Source: Gemmatimonadota bacterium
GTDB lineage: Bacteria > 4572-55 > J002
DNA length: 7,325 nucleotides
Direction of reading: 5' to 3'
NCBI GenBank assembly: GCA_003697105.1
Contig: RFFQ01000037.1
Location: 1 to 7,325 of the forward strand
Part shown: positions 1-6,605 of the stretch, one piece after another
Layout: every line of letters begins with the position of its first letter
How positions within the stretch are numbered: the first letter of the stretch is position 1
Made by a program: the position numbers and the translations under genes
The notes under the pieces: model-generated
The model's database searches: none
Seen by the model: the letters and a program-made list of their open reading frames with translations, nothing else
What the model was told of the DNA's origin: nothing

Positions 1-108
1 GAATCTAGGTCATCAAAGGCATCTTCACTAAGGCTACCTTCATCAAATGTAACCGAATCTAGGTCATCAAAGGCATCTTCACTAAGGCTATCCTCATCAA
101 GAGCAACA
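1..108. repeat. 54-bp tandem repeat, two copies, inside the TPR gene
   Basis: Bases 1-54 and 55-108 are direct repeats matching at 48 of 54 positions. The first 36 bases of each copy are identical, and mismatches fall at copy positions 37, 39, 47, 48, 50 and 54. Because 54 is a multiple of three, the repeat encodes an in-frame 18-residue unit with the core SLSEDAFDDLDS on the minus strand. The array touches the window edge, so more copies may lie beyond it. The segment just N-terminal (residues about 254-273, ending PEFDD) looks like a decayed older unit. Near-identity at DNA level suggests recent duplication by slippage or unequal recombination. Confidence 0.93.
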
Positions 109-926
109 TCATCAAATTCGGGCAATTCATTTAGGACAGACATATTCGGACTATCGAGAGAAATATCTCCAAAATCAGTACTGTCATCATCTGCAGGTGA
201 CATCGAATCCAAACCGTTAAAGTCGAGATCTGCCAATCCGGCATGGTCATCATCATGGGTCTGGGTTTGTCCTGTTTTTTCTCGCAAATCATTAATTTTA
301 GCTTGCAAACCCGGCGACATTCCCTCTTCTTCTGCCATGGTCTCATAAATGCGCAACGCTTTTTCGTGAAAACCTTGTTGCTCGTATAATTTAGCGAGGT
401 TATTCTCCTGAAAAGCAGGGGCGGGAGTCAGGTCATCAAACGCTGGCATTTCAATGGGTGCAGTTTCCTGAGAAGACGCCGCAGAAGCATTGAGTTGTTT
501 TTCCAACTGTGTCAGATGGGTTTCGGCGTCTGTATTGGAGGGGTCAAGTTCCAGAATCTGGCGATATTTTTCAATTGCCAGTTCATACATCTCTTTTTGA
601 CGGTAAATTTCAGCTAATCCGGTAAGTGCAACAATGTTGGTGGGGTCAAGCCGGTTTGCTTCTTCAAATTCGTTCCGCGCCATGACCATATTACCTTCAT
701 TTTGGTAACATTTGGCGAGAACTACATGCGCCCCGGCATTAGTGGGATGGTATTTCAGACCACTTTCGCAAACCATCCGGGCTTCTTCGATCAAGCCGCT
801 TTTGCGATACGCATCTGCCAGCGGCACAAACACCAGCGATTTTGGATTCTTTTGCCAGCGTTCTCCCAGTTGCTGAATCTCTGGACGAAGTGAAATTTCG
901 TCTTCAGTGGATTTATTCTTTGCCAT
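1..926 (-). CDS. TPR-repeat protein with acidic repetitive C-terminal region (partial, C-terminus beyond left edge)
   Basis: The minus-strand frame stays open from ATG at 926 to the left edge: 308 codons, no stop, so the C-terminus is missing. The protein starts MAKNKSTEDEISLRPEIQQL. There is no signal peptide or membrane segment, so it is probably cytoplasmic. Three TPR units follow in perfect 34-residue register (about 29-62, 63-96, 97-130), with typical LAxxY, A and LDP positions. A fourth, diverged TPR-like helix pair lies at about 172-205 after a Ser/Ala/Pro-rich linker. From residue 218 to the edge there is no Lys or Arg, and 31 of the last 84 residues are Asp or Glu. The final part is an 18-residue repeat (LSEDAFDDLDS core). 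TPR arrays usually act as protein-interaction scaffolds, and the acidic tail may bind a basic partner, but the partner and pathway are unknown. The start is supported by AGGAGA 8 bases upstream and a strong promoter. It is transcribed divergently from uvrA. The TPR call is firm; the role is not assignable. Confidence 0.88.
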   Translation of the reverse strand, partial: MAKNKSTEDEISLRPEIQQLGERWQKNPKSLVFVPLADAYRKSGLIEEARMVCESGLKYHPTNAGAHVVLAKCYQNEGNMVMARNEFEEANRLDPTNIVALTGLAEIYRQKEMYELAIEKYRQILELDPSNTDAETHLTQLEKQLNASAASSQETAPIEMPAFDDLTPAPAFQENNLAKLYEQQGFHEKALRIYETMAEEEGMSPGLQAKINDLREKTGQTQTHDDDHAGLADLDFNGLDSMSPADDDSTDFGDISLDSPNMSVLNELPEFDDVALDEDSLSEDAFDDLDSVTFDEGSLSEDAFDDLD

Positions 927-934
927 GATTTGCT

Positions 935-940
935 TCTCCT
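935..940 (-). promoter_or_regulatory. Ribosome binding site of the TPR gene
   Basis: On the minus strand the bases read AGGAGA, with 8 bases between this and the ATG at 926. This is close to the ideal Shine-Dalgarno sequence and spacing, and it fixes the start of the TPR gene. Confidence 0.8.
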
Positions 941-971
941 ATGCCCCGAAATGGGTAATTTTGCCCTATCA

Positions 972-1000
972 ATAATATTGGATAGATCAAGGAATGTCAA
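972..1000 (-). promoter_or_regulatory. Sigma70-type promoter of the TPR gene
   Basis: On the minus strand a perfect -35 TTGACA (995-1000) is followed by exactly 17 bases and then the -10 TATTAT (972-977), a 5 of 6 match to TATAAT. Transcription would start near 965, giving a leader of about 39 bases before the ATG at 926. A short dyad, CTATC/GATAG (966-970 and 981-985), overlaps the -10 and start-point region and could be an operator half-site pair, but its arms are only 5 bp. Confidence 0.78.
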
Positions 1001-1176
1001 GCAAAATGTAGGATTTACAGCTTTATTATGGAATACCCTTAAATTTTGTGATACACGGTTCTGAAATCACAGACCTAGATGATTTAGTTGTAAAAAAAAA
1101 GAGAGCACCGGTGCACACGTGGCACACCTTGCCGTACAACATTAGATTCAGACTTCCGGCAGGTTCTTTTCCGCTA

Positions 1177-1205
1177 TTGACAACCTCTAACCCCGCGATT
1201 ATCTT
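1177..1205 (+). promoter_or_regulatory. Sigma70-type promoter of uvrA
   Basis: A perfect -35 TTGACA (1177-1182) is followed by a 17-base spacer and the -10 TATCTT (1200-1205), a 4 of 6 match. The predicted start near 1212 leaves a leader of about 46 bases before the uvrA ATG at 1258. Its position downstream of the GTG at 1048 argues that the longer reading frame is not the translated form. Confidence 0.6.
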
Positions 1206-1248
1206 TTCCCGATACGGAAATACGACATCTTTTGCTGAAATTATATAC

Positions 1249-1252
1249 AGGT
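1249..1252 (+). promoter_or_regulatory. Weak ribosome binding site of uvrA
   Basis: AGGT sits 5 bases before the ATG at 1258. The match is short and the spacing tight, so initiation may be modest. An overlapping out-of-frame ATG at 1253 is too close to this site to compete well. Confidence 0.45.
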
Positions 1253-1257
1253 ATGTT

Positions 1258-4065
1258 ATGCACGAAAAAATTATTGTTCGGGGTGCACGCGAACACAATC
1301 TGAAGAATATTCAAGTGGAAATCCCGCGGGATAAATTAGTGGTCATCACCGGGTTAAGCGGCTCCGGCAAATCGTCTCTGGCGTTTGACACCATCTATGC
1401 CGAAGGGCAACGTCGTTATGTGGAATCCCTTTCGGCATACGCTCGCCAATTTTTAGGACCGATGGAAAAGCCAGACGTTGACGCGATTGAGGGACTTTCT
1501 CCGGCGATCTCCATCGAGCAACACAGTGCCGGGCACAACCCCCGTTCTACGGTCGCCACTATGACCGAAATTTACGATTATTTGCGCTTGCTTTACGCCC
1601 ATGTGGGTACCCCCTTTTGTTACAATTGCGGTAAGGAAATCGCCAAGCAGACCGTGGAACAGATTGTAGATTCCCTGCTGGGACGGAAAGAAGGCACTCG
1701 CCTTCAACTGCTCGCGCCGAAAGTGCGGGGACGAAAAGGCGAGTATAAAAAGTTATTTGAAGATATTCAACGACAGGGATTCGTGCGAGTGCGGGTCAAC
1801 GGGGAGATTTTTGACCTCAGCGAAGTACCCAATCTGGATAAAAAGAAAAAACACAACATTGAAATTGTTGTCGATCGTCTTGTGATCAAGCCGGGCATTG
1901 AAACCCGTTTGGCAGATAGTTTGGAAATTGCTCTGCAACAGGGAGAAGGTATTGTGTTGGTCGATATTACCGGTCAAGGCGAACGGCTGTTCAGCGCCAA
2001 CTTTGCCTGCCCCGATTGCATGATCGCTTATGAAGAGATCGAACCCCGCCTGTTCAGTTTCAATAGCCCCTTTGGAGCATGTCCGCATTGTGGCGGCTTG
2101 GGCGCTACCAGCGAAATTGACCCCGAAAAAATCGTCCCCAACCCCTCCTTATCCATTATTGAGGGGGCAATTACGTGTTGGAGCAATCCGGCAGAACGAT
2201 GGTACGGTAAAATGTTGCATCAAGTTGCCGAAAGCTACGGTTTCCGGCTCTCGACCCCGTTTGAAAAGCTCGATCCCGAACATCAGACCATTTTACTCCA
2301 CGGAACAAAAACAAAACGCACGAAAAACTACCAGCGCCGCACCCGCTTTGATGGCACCTACTTCGAAGGCGCCATCGCCTACTTACAACGCCGGTTTAAT
2401 GAGACCGCGTCCGATGGAATGCGGCAGTGGATTCAATCCTACATGTCCTACCGAACGTGTTCAGAGTGCAACGGCAACCGGTTAAATAAACAGGCACTTT
2501 CCGTTAAGATTGATGGGCGGTCGATTGCCGAGGTAACCCAGATGTCCGTTCAGCAGGCATACGCCCTATTTGCCGATTTGCACCTCACCGAACGACAAGA
2601 GCACATTGCCCACACCATTTTGAAGGAAATTCGGGAGCGGTTGGGCTTCCTCTCCAATGTAGGCTTGGAATATCTCTCGCTCGATCGCCGGGCAAGTACC
2701 CTATCGGGAGGAGAGGCGCAACGCATCCGCTTGGCAACCCAAATCGGCAGTTCCTTGATGGGCGTGTTGTATGTGCTGGACGAACCCAGTATCGGGCTAC
2801 ACCCGCGTGATAATCGACGGTTGCTGGAAACCCTCTTTCAGATGCGTGATTTGGGCAACACGGTGATTGTCGTAGAGCATGATAAAGAAACCATCCTTTC
2901 CGCCGATTTTGTGCTCGATTTAGGTCCCGGTGCCGGAAAATATGGTGGCAGTATTGTGGCACAAGGCACACCGGAGGACATTAAACAGACGGCAGAATCC
3001 CTCACCGGCGCGTATATCAGTAACCGTAAACGAATCGAAATCCCCGAAAAACGACGTGCCGGCAATGGCTACCAACTGACGCTAGTTGGCGCCTCAGAAA
3101 ACAATTTGAAACATATTACGGTGGATTTCCCCCTCGGTAAATTTATTTGTGTGACCGGTGTTAGTGGTTCCGGCAAAAGCACCCTGATCAATGAAACCCT
3201 TTATAAAATCGCGGCGAACCATTTTAACCGCTCAACTCATCTGGTGGGTAAATATCAAGGCATAAAAGGGTTAAACCACATCGATAAGATTATCAATATC
3301 GACCAATCCCCCATTGGACGAACTCCCCGCAGCAATCCGGCAACATATACCGGATTGTTCACACCCATCCGGGAGATTTTCGCCAAAACCCACGATGCCA
3401 AAGTCCGTGGGTACAAACCGGGACGCTTTAGCTTTAACGTGAAAGGCGGGCGCTGTGAGGCATGTGAAGGGGCTGGGATGATCAAAATTGAAATGCACTT
3501 TTTGCCAGATATTTATGTGCCGTGCGAGGTCTGCAAAGGACGGCGTTACAACCGGGAAACACTCGAAATCCGCTATAAAGGCAAAACCATTTATGATGTG
3601 CTGGAAATGACCGTCGATGAGGCGCTCAACTTTTTTGAGAGCATCCCGCAGGTGGCGCGGCGTTTACAGACCCTGTATGATGTGGGATTAGGCTACATCC
3701 ATTTGGGGCAATCTGCCACGACCCTCTCCGGCGGGGAGGCACAACGGGTTAAACTCTCCTCGGAACTCTCCAAAATTGGTACCGGAAATACCCTCTATAT
3801 TCTGGATGAACCGACTACCGGTCTCCATTTTGAGGATGTACGAGTCCTGCTCAATGTTCTCAACCGGCTCGTCGATAAAGGCAATACGGTGGTCGTCATT
3901 GAACATAATCTGGATGTGATTAAGGTCGCCGATCATATCATCGATTTGGGTCCAGAAGGCGGGGAAAATGGGGGAGAAATCATCGCTACCGGAACACCGG
4001 AAGCCGTGGCGGCAGTGGAACGCAGTTGGACGGGCAAATATCTGAAAACAGAGTTGGGAGGTTGA
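1258..4065 (+). CDS. uvrA: UvrABC excinuclease subunit A (UvrA), ABC-type DNA damage-recognition ATPase
   Basis: UvrA dimers scan DNA for bulky lesions with UvrB, load UvrB at the damage and leave, so that UvrC can cut on both sides: the first step of nucleotide excision repair. The product is 935 residues, close to the usual length of about 940. The first ATPase unit has Walker [10 protein letters not shown] (32-40), signature LSGGEAQR (482-489), Walker [16 protein letters not shown] (504-518) and the switch His 541. The second has Walker [10 protein letters not shown] (634-642), signature LSGGEAQR (823-830), Walker [13 protein letters not shown] (846-857) and His 883. Cys pairs at 251/254 and 275/278 and at 733/736 and 756/759 are zinc ligands of the family. 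Further CxxC pairs lie at 121/124 and 401/404. ATG 1258 was chosen because [18 protein letters not shown] is the typical UvrA N-terminus and a promoter lies just upstream. GTG 1048 would add 70 residues unlike the family. No SOS box is visible. All key residues are present, so it should be active. Confidence 0.98.
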   Translation: MHEKIIVRGAREHNLKNIQVEIPRDKLVVITGLSGSGKSSLAFDTIYAEGQRRYVESLSAYARQFLGPMEKPDVDAIEGLSPAISIEQHSAGHNPRSTVATMTEIYDYLRLLYAHVGTPFCYNCGKEIAKQTVEQIVDSLLGRKEGTRLQLLAPKVRGRKGEYKKLFEDIQRQGFVRVRVNGEIFDLSEVPNLDKKKKHNIEIVVDRLVIKPGIETRLADSLEIALQQGEGIVLVDITGQGERLFSANFACPDCMIAYEEIEPRLFSFNSPFGACPHCGGLGATSEIDPEKIVPNPSLSIIEGAITCWSNPAERWYGKMLHQVAESYGFRLSTPFEKLDPEHQTILLHGTKTKRTKNYQRRTRFDGTYFEGAIAYLQRRFNETASDGMRQWIQSYMSYRTCSECNGNRLNKQALSVKIDGRSIAEVTQMSVQQAYALFADLHLTERQEHIAHTILKEIRERLGFLSNVGLEYLSLDRRASTLSGGEAQRIRLATQIGSSLMGVLYVLDEPSIGLHPRDNRRLLETLFQMRDLGNTVIVVEHDKETILSADFVLDLGPGAGKYGGSIVAQGTPEDIKQTAESLTGAYISNRKRIEIPEKRRAGNGYQLTLVGASENNLKHITVDFPLGKFICVTGVSGSGKSTLINETLYKIAANHFNRSTHLVGKYQGIKGLNHIDKIINIDQSPIGRTPRSNPATYTGLFTPIREIFAKTHDAKVRGYKPGRFSFNVKGGRCEACEGAGMIKIEMHFLPDIYVPCEVCKGRRYNRETLEIRYKGKTIYDVLEMTVDEALNFFESIPQVARRLQTLYDVGLGYIHLGQSATTLSGGEAQRVKLSSELSKIGTGNTLYILDEPTTGLHFEDVRVLLNVLNRLVDKGNTVVVIEHNLDVIKVADHIIDLGPEGGENGGEIIATGTPEAVAAVERSWTGKYLKTELGG

Positions 4066-4099
4066 CCTCTTGACCGAAATTGTGGATCATTTATGTTGA
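4056..4099 (+). promoter_or_regulatory. Shine-Dalgarno plus 9-codon leader mini-ORF before the LON-domain gene (speculative)
   Basis: A strong Shine-Dalgarno, GGGAGGT (4056-4062), overlaps the end of uvrA. Seven bases later a TTG (4070) opens a frame of 9 sense codons ending at TGA 4097-4099, only 7 bases before the ATG (4107) of the next gene. That ATG has no Shine-Dalgarno of its own. The arrangement would allow a ribosome to terminate and restart on the downstream gene. The in-frame TTG at 4080 lies 17 bases from the Shine-Dalgarno, too far for normal use. The sequence elements are plain; the function is inference. Confidence 0.35.
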
Positions 4100-4106
4100 A
4101 ATTGGC

Positions 4107-4745
4107 ATGAAACCAATCGAGAAAATTCCGATATTTCCCTTGGGAGTTGTGCTGTTCCCAGAAATCCCGTTACCCTTGCATATTTTTGAGGAACGGTACA
4201 AAAAGATGATCCGCTATTGTTTAGATGAACAGCAACCTTTTGGTGTGGTACTGTACGAAGACGGCAAACTCTACAACAAAGGGTGTACCGCCGTGATCAC
4301 CCGGCTATTGAATGAATATCCCGACGGACGGCTGGATATTCTGGCAAAAGGGGCTCACCGGTTCCAGCTCGTTGATCTAATTGACGAAAAAGCCTATCTG
4401 CAAGCCCTCGTTGAGTATTTTGATGACCTCCCCGAAACAGACCCCGCCGCATTGAAGCCACTCGCCCAAGAAGGGGTAACGTTGCTCAAACAGATGGCAA
4501 CATTACACGGACAAAACATAGATGTCTCGCTGATAGATTATTTTCAGCCCAAAACAATTTCCTACCTCATTGCGGCGAGTGCCGGTTTCACTAAACAAGA
4601 AGAACAAGCCTTTTTGGAAATGACCTCCACAAAAAAACGACTGGAACGCGGGATTGAAGCGCTTTATAAAGCCCTAGAGCGCTTGAAACGCACCTCCAAA
4701 ATCGATCACCGCCGGAACGGACGTCCCCCAACGTTTACACCGTAA
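4107..4745 (+). CDS. Stand-alone LON substrate-binding (LON-N) domain protein
   Basis: The 212-residue product matches the N-terminal substrate-binding domain of Lon protease (PF02190) without the AAA+ ATPase or Ser-Lys protease parts. Visible hallmarks are IPIFPLGVVLFP (7-18), PLPLHIFEERY (21-31), FGVVL (45-49), GCTAVI (59-64) and KGAHRF (81-86). The helical second half (about 112-195) is followed by a short basic tail (KRTSKIDHRRNGR). Free-standing LON-N proteins of about 200 residues are widespread in bacteria, but their role is poorly known; binding of unfolded or specific proteins is the usual proposal. It is soluble, with no signal peptide. The gene follows uvrA by 41 bp on the same strand with no promoter or terminator seen between them, so co-transcription is likely, though a repair role is only inference. 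The start is ATG 4107, which begins the family's conserved block. In-frame TTG 4080 would add nine residues and lacks a well-spaced ribosome site. Confidence 0.92.
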   Translation: MKPIEKIPIFPLGVVLFPEIPLPLHIFEERYKKMIRYCLDEQQPFGVVLYEDGKLYNKGCTAVITRLLNEYPDGRLDILAKGAHRFQLVDLIDEKAYLQALVEYFDDLPETDPAALKPLAQEGVTLLKQMATLHGQNIDVSLIDYFQPKTISYLIAASAGFTKQEEQAFLEMTSTKKRLERGIEALYKALERLKRTSKIDHRRNGRPPTFTP

Positions 4746-4801
4746 ATACCCCCATTAAAGCCAACCACCACTTTCCATGCCGGCGCTCCATTGATATTTG
4801 C

Positions 4802-4830
4802 TTGACATTTCTCAATGAGTAGGGTATAAC
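4802..4830 (+). promoter_or_regulatory. Strong sigma70-type promoter of the ligase-GNAT operon
   Basis: A perfect -35 TTGACA (4802-4807), a 17-base spacer and a -10 TATAAC (4825-4830, 5 of 6 match) form a near-consensus promoter in the 135-bp gap after the LON-domain gene. Transcription would start near 4837, giving a leader of about 44 bases. The bases around the -35, TTTGCTTGACATT, are identical to those of the TPR-gene promoter. No clear rho-independent terminator was found between the LON-domain stop and this promoter, so read-through from uvrA is possible. Confidence 0.8.
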
Positions 4831-4868
4831 TGATCTGGCTACAAATTAGATTTCCACGTTTAACCAGA

Positions 4869-4873
4869 AAGGA
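4869..4873 (+). promoter_or_regulatory. Ribosome binding site deciding the GTG start of the acyl-CoA synthetase
   Basis: AAGGA lies 7 bases before GTG 4881. The spacing is good and selects this GTG as the start; the next in-frame ATG comes well inside the conserved AMP-binding domain. Confidence 0.75.
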
Positions 4874-4880
4874 CGCGGTT

Positions 4881-6593
4881 GTGATATCACTATCAAAACG
4901 TACCTTGAAAGCGGTCTTGGAAAACACAGTCACTCAAAATGCAGACCGCCCAGCGCTCTCTTGGGTTGATGATCATCCTATCACGTATGCGGATTTGGGA
5001 CAACACGTTCAGCAACTGATTGAATTTCTCCATCGAGAAGGCGTCGGGCAAGGAGACCAGGTAGCAATTCTCAGTGAAAACCAACCCCATTGGGGCATCG
5101 CTTTTTTTGCGATCACCACAATGGGAGCCGTCGCCGTACCCATTTTACCCGATTTTCACGCCTCCGCCATTCATCATATCCTGCGCCATGCCGAGTGCAA
5201 AGCGATTTTTATCTCGGAAAACCAGTATGAAAAGCTGGAAGCGGAATCCTTGGAGCATCTCCAAACCAAAATCTTAATTGAAACATTCGACCTTATCCCC
5301 TCTGACACCAAAAAAAGTGGTCTCAAAGATATCCTTCAGGAAGGTCAGAAAGAATTTGCTAAATTTAAGGAAGCGGCAAAAGAGACCGCCCAAAAAATCC
5401 TGAAACAAGACGTGGATGTGGCAGAAGATGACCTCGCATCGATTATCTATACGTCCGGTACCACCGGACATTCCAAAGGAGTGATGCTGACCCACCGGAA
5501 TATTGTGTTTGATGCCCAGCAATCTACCCAAGTCCAGATGATCACAAACCAAGACCGGATGCTCTCCATTCTGCCTTTAGCCCATACATTTGAATGCACC
5601 GTGGGTATGATCCTACCCCTCATGTGTGGAGCGTGCATTTACTATTTGCGCAAACCACCCACAGCACGAGTGCTACTGCCGGCGATGGCAAAAATCCGCC
5701 CCACATTGATGCTGAGTGTCCCGCTGGTGATTGAAAAAATCTATAAGATGCGCATCCTGCCAGAACTGAAGAAAAACGCGCTATTACGCGGTGCGACCAA
5801 ATTGCCAATGGTACGAAAACAGTTGCACAAAATCGCCGGAAAAAAACTACTGGAGACATTTGGCGGGGAACTCAAATTTTTTGGCATCGGCGGGGCGGCA
5901 CTGGCACCGGAAGTGGAACTTTTCCTCCGGGAAGCTGAATTCCCGTATGCCATAGGTTACGGCTTGACCGAAACCTCCCCGGTCAGTGCCGGAACAAACC
6001 CGGCCAAAACCAAATATCGCTCCACGGGACCCCCATTACCGGAAGTGGAAATCAAAATTGACAATCCAGACCCCCAAACCGGCGAAGGGGAAATCCTCAT
6101 CCGTGGGGAAAACGTGATGAAAGGGTACTACAAAGACGCCGAACGCACCGCCGCCGTTCTTTCCGAAGACGGGTGGTTCCGCACCGGCGATTTGGGAATG
6201 TTTGACAAGGAAGGCTACCTTTACATCAAAGGGCGGCTCAAAAACATGCTGTTAGGTCCCAGTGGCGAAAATATTTACCCCGAAGAGATCGAATATATCA
6301 TCGGGGAGTCCGACTATGTGTTGGAATCTCTGGTGTACCAACTCGATGGCAAATTGGTGGCGCGTGTCCACCTCAATTATGAAAAATTGGACGAAGAGTT
6401 TGCCCATAAAAACCTGAGTGACTCTCAATTAAAAGTGAAAATTGAACAACTCCTGGAACACCTGCGCAAAGAGGTGAACGCCAAAGTATCCAGCTTTTGC
6501 CGGTTGCACAAGATGATCGAACAGCGCGATCCGTTTGAAAAAACGCCCACGAAAAAAATTAAGCGCTATTTGTACACCGAGGAACAAAACTAA
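4881..6593 (+). CDS. AMP-binding acyl-CoA synthetase (probable long-chain fatty-acid-CoA ligase)
   Basis: This 570-residue enzyme belongs to the adenylate-forming (ANL) superfamily: it would activate a carboxylic acid with ATP to an acyl-AMP and pass it to CoA. The P-loop is YTSGTTGHSKGVMLTH (190-205). Later motifs are GYGLTETSP (359-367), GWFRTGDLG with the ribose-binding Asp (431-439), the hinge region GRLKNMLLGPSGENIYPEEIE (451-471) and C-terminal PTKKIKR, with the likely catalytic Lys at 559. The GENIYPEEIE form and overall length suggest a long- or medium-chain fatty-acid ligase, but substrate cannot be read from sequence. A charged, Lys/Glu-rich helical segment (about 143-175) precedes the P-loop. 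There are no transmembrane helices, so it is cytosolic or peripheral to the membrane. Start is GTG, with AAGGA 7 bases upstream and its own promoter. The GNAT gene follows 12 bp after the stop, pointing to an operon. Family call firm, substrate open. Confidence 0.93.
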   Translation: MISLSKRTLKAVLENTVTQNADRPALSWVDDHPITYADLGQHVQQLIEFLHREGVGQGDQVAILSENQPHWGIAFFAITTMGAVAVPILPDFHASAIHHILRHAECKAIFISENQYEKLEAESLEHLQTKILIETFDLIPSDTKKSGLKDILQEGQKEFAKFKEAAKETAQKILKQDVDVAEDDLASIIYTSGTTGHSKGVMLTHRNIVFDAQQSTQVQMITNQDRMLSILPLAHTFECTVGMILPLMCGACIYYLRKPPTARVLLPAMAKIRPTLMLSVPLVIEKIYKMRILPELKKNALLRGATKLPMVRKQLHKIAGKKLLETFGGELKFFGIGGAALAPEVELFLREAEFPYAIGYGLTETSPVSAGTNPAKTKYRSTGPPLPEVEIKIDNPDPQTGEGEILIRGENVMKGYYKDAERTAAVLSEDGWFRTGDLGMFDKEGYLYIKGRLKNMLLGPSGENIYPEEIEYIIGESDYVLESLVYQLDGKLVARVHLNYEKLDEEFAHKNLSDSQLKVKIEQLLEHLRKEVNAKVSSFCRLHKMIEQRDPFEKTPTKKIKRYLYTEEQN

Positions 6594-6598
6594 AAGGA
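6594..6598 (+). promoter_or_regulatory. Ribosome binding site of the GNAT gene
   Basis: AAGGA starts directly after the ligase stop codon and lies 7 bases before ATG 6606. The same sequence and spacing are used for the ligase gene, supporting the start and joint translation of the pair. Confidence 0.75.
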
Positions 6599-6605
6599 TC
6601 GATTC

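Larger units (their letters stand above)
927..1257. other. Divergent intergenic region between the TPR gene and uvrA
   Basis: This 331-bp stretch separates two divergent genes and holds one promoter for each, listed separately. The middle, about 1001-1176, has no gene I can support. An open frame runs from GTG 1048 into uvrA, but its first 70 residues do not look like UvrA, and the uvrA promoter lies inside it. The middle does contain a 9-base A tract (1092-1100) and a 6-bp dyad, TGTGAT/ATCACA (1047-1052 and 1066-1071, 13-base spacer). It also has a short GC-rich segment around a CACGTG hexamer near 1115. None of these matches a regulator site I can name with confidence, and no LexA/SOS box of the E. 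coli or Bacillus type was found. Confidence 0.6.

Noticed and set aside
927-1257. Search for a LexA/SOS box controlling uvrA
   Set aside because: No CTG-N10-CAG site of E. coli type and no GAAC-N4-GTTC site of Bacillus type was found near the promoter; lineage-specific LexA sites cannot be excluded.
1026-1298. A 90-codon minus-strand open frame across the uvrA promoter and start
   Set aside because: It overlaps both the uvrA promoter and the conserved uvrA start, has no recognisable domain and no good ribosome site.
2030-2485. A 151-codon plus-strand frame inside uvrA
   Set aside because: It lies wholly within the conserved uvrA coding sequence in another frame; its protein is Pro/Ser/Arg-rich with no domain.
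2585-2971. A 128-codon minus-strand frame antisense to uvrA
   Set aside because: It is a shadow of the highly conserved first signature and Walker B region of UvrA, not a separate gene.
4734-4746. A TTTAC-ACC-GTAAA hairpin at the LON-domain stop codon, considered as a terminator
   Set aside because: The stem is only five mostly A-T pairs and no T tract follows, so it is too weak for a rho-independent terminator.
4746-4801. Search for a terminator or small RNA in the gap before the ligase promoter
   Set aside because: Only a GCCGGC palindrome at 4779-4784 was seen; no stem plus T run is present.
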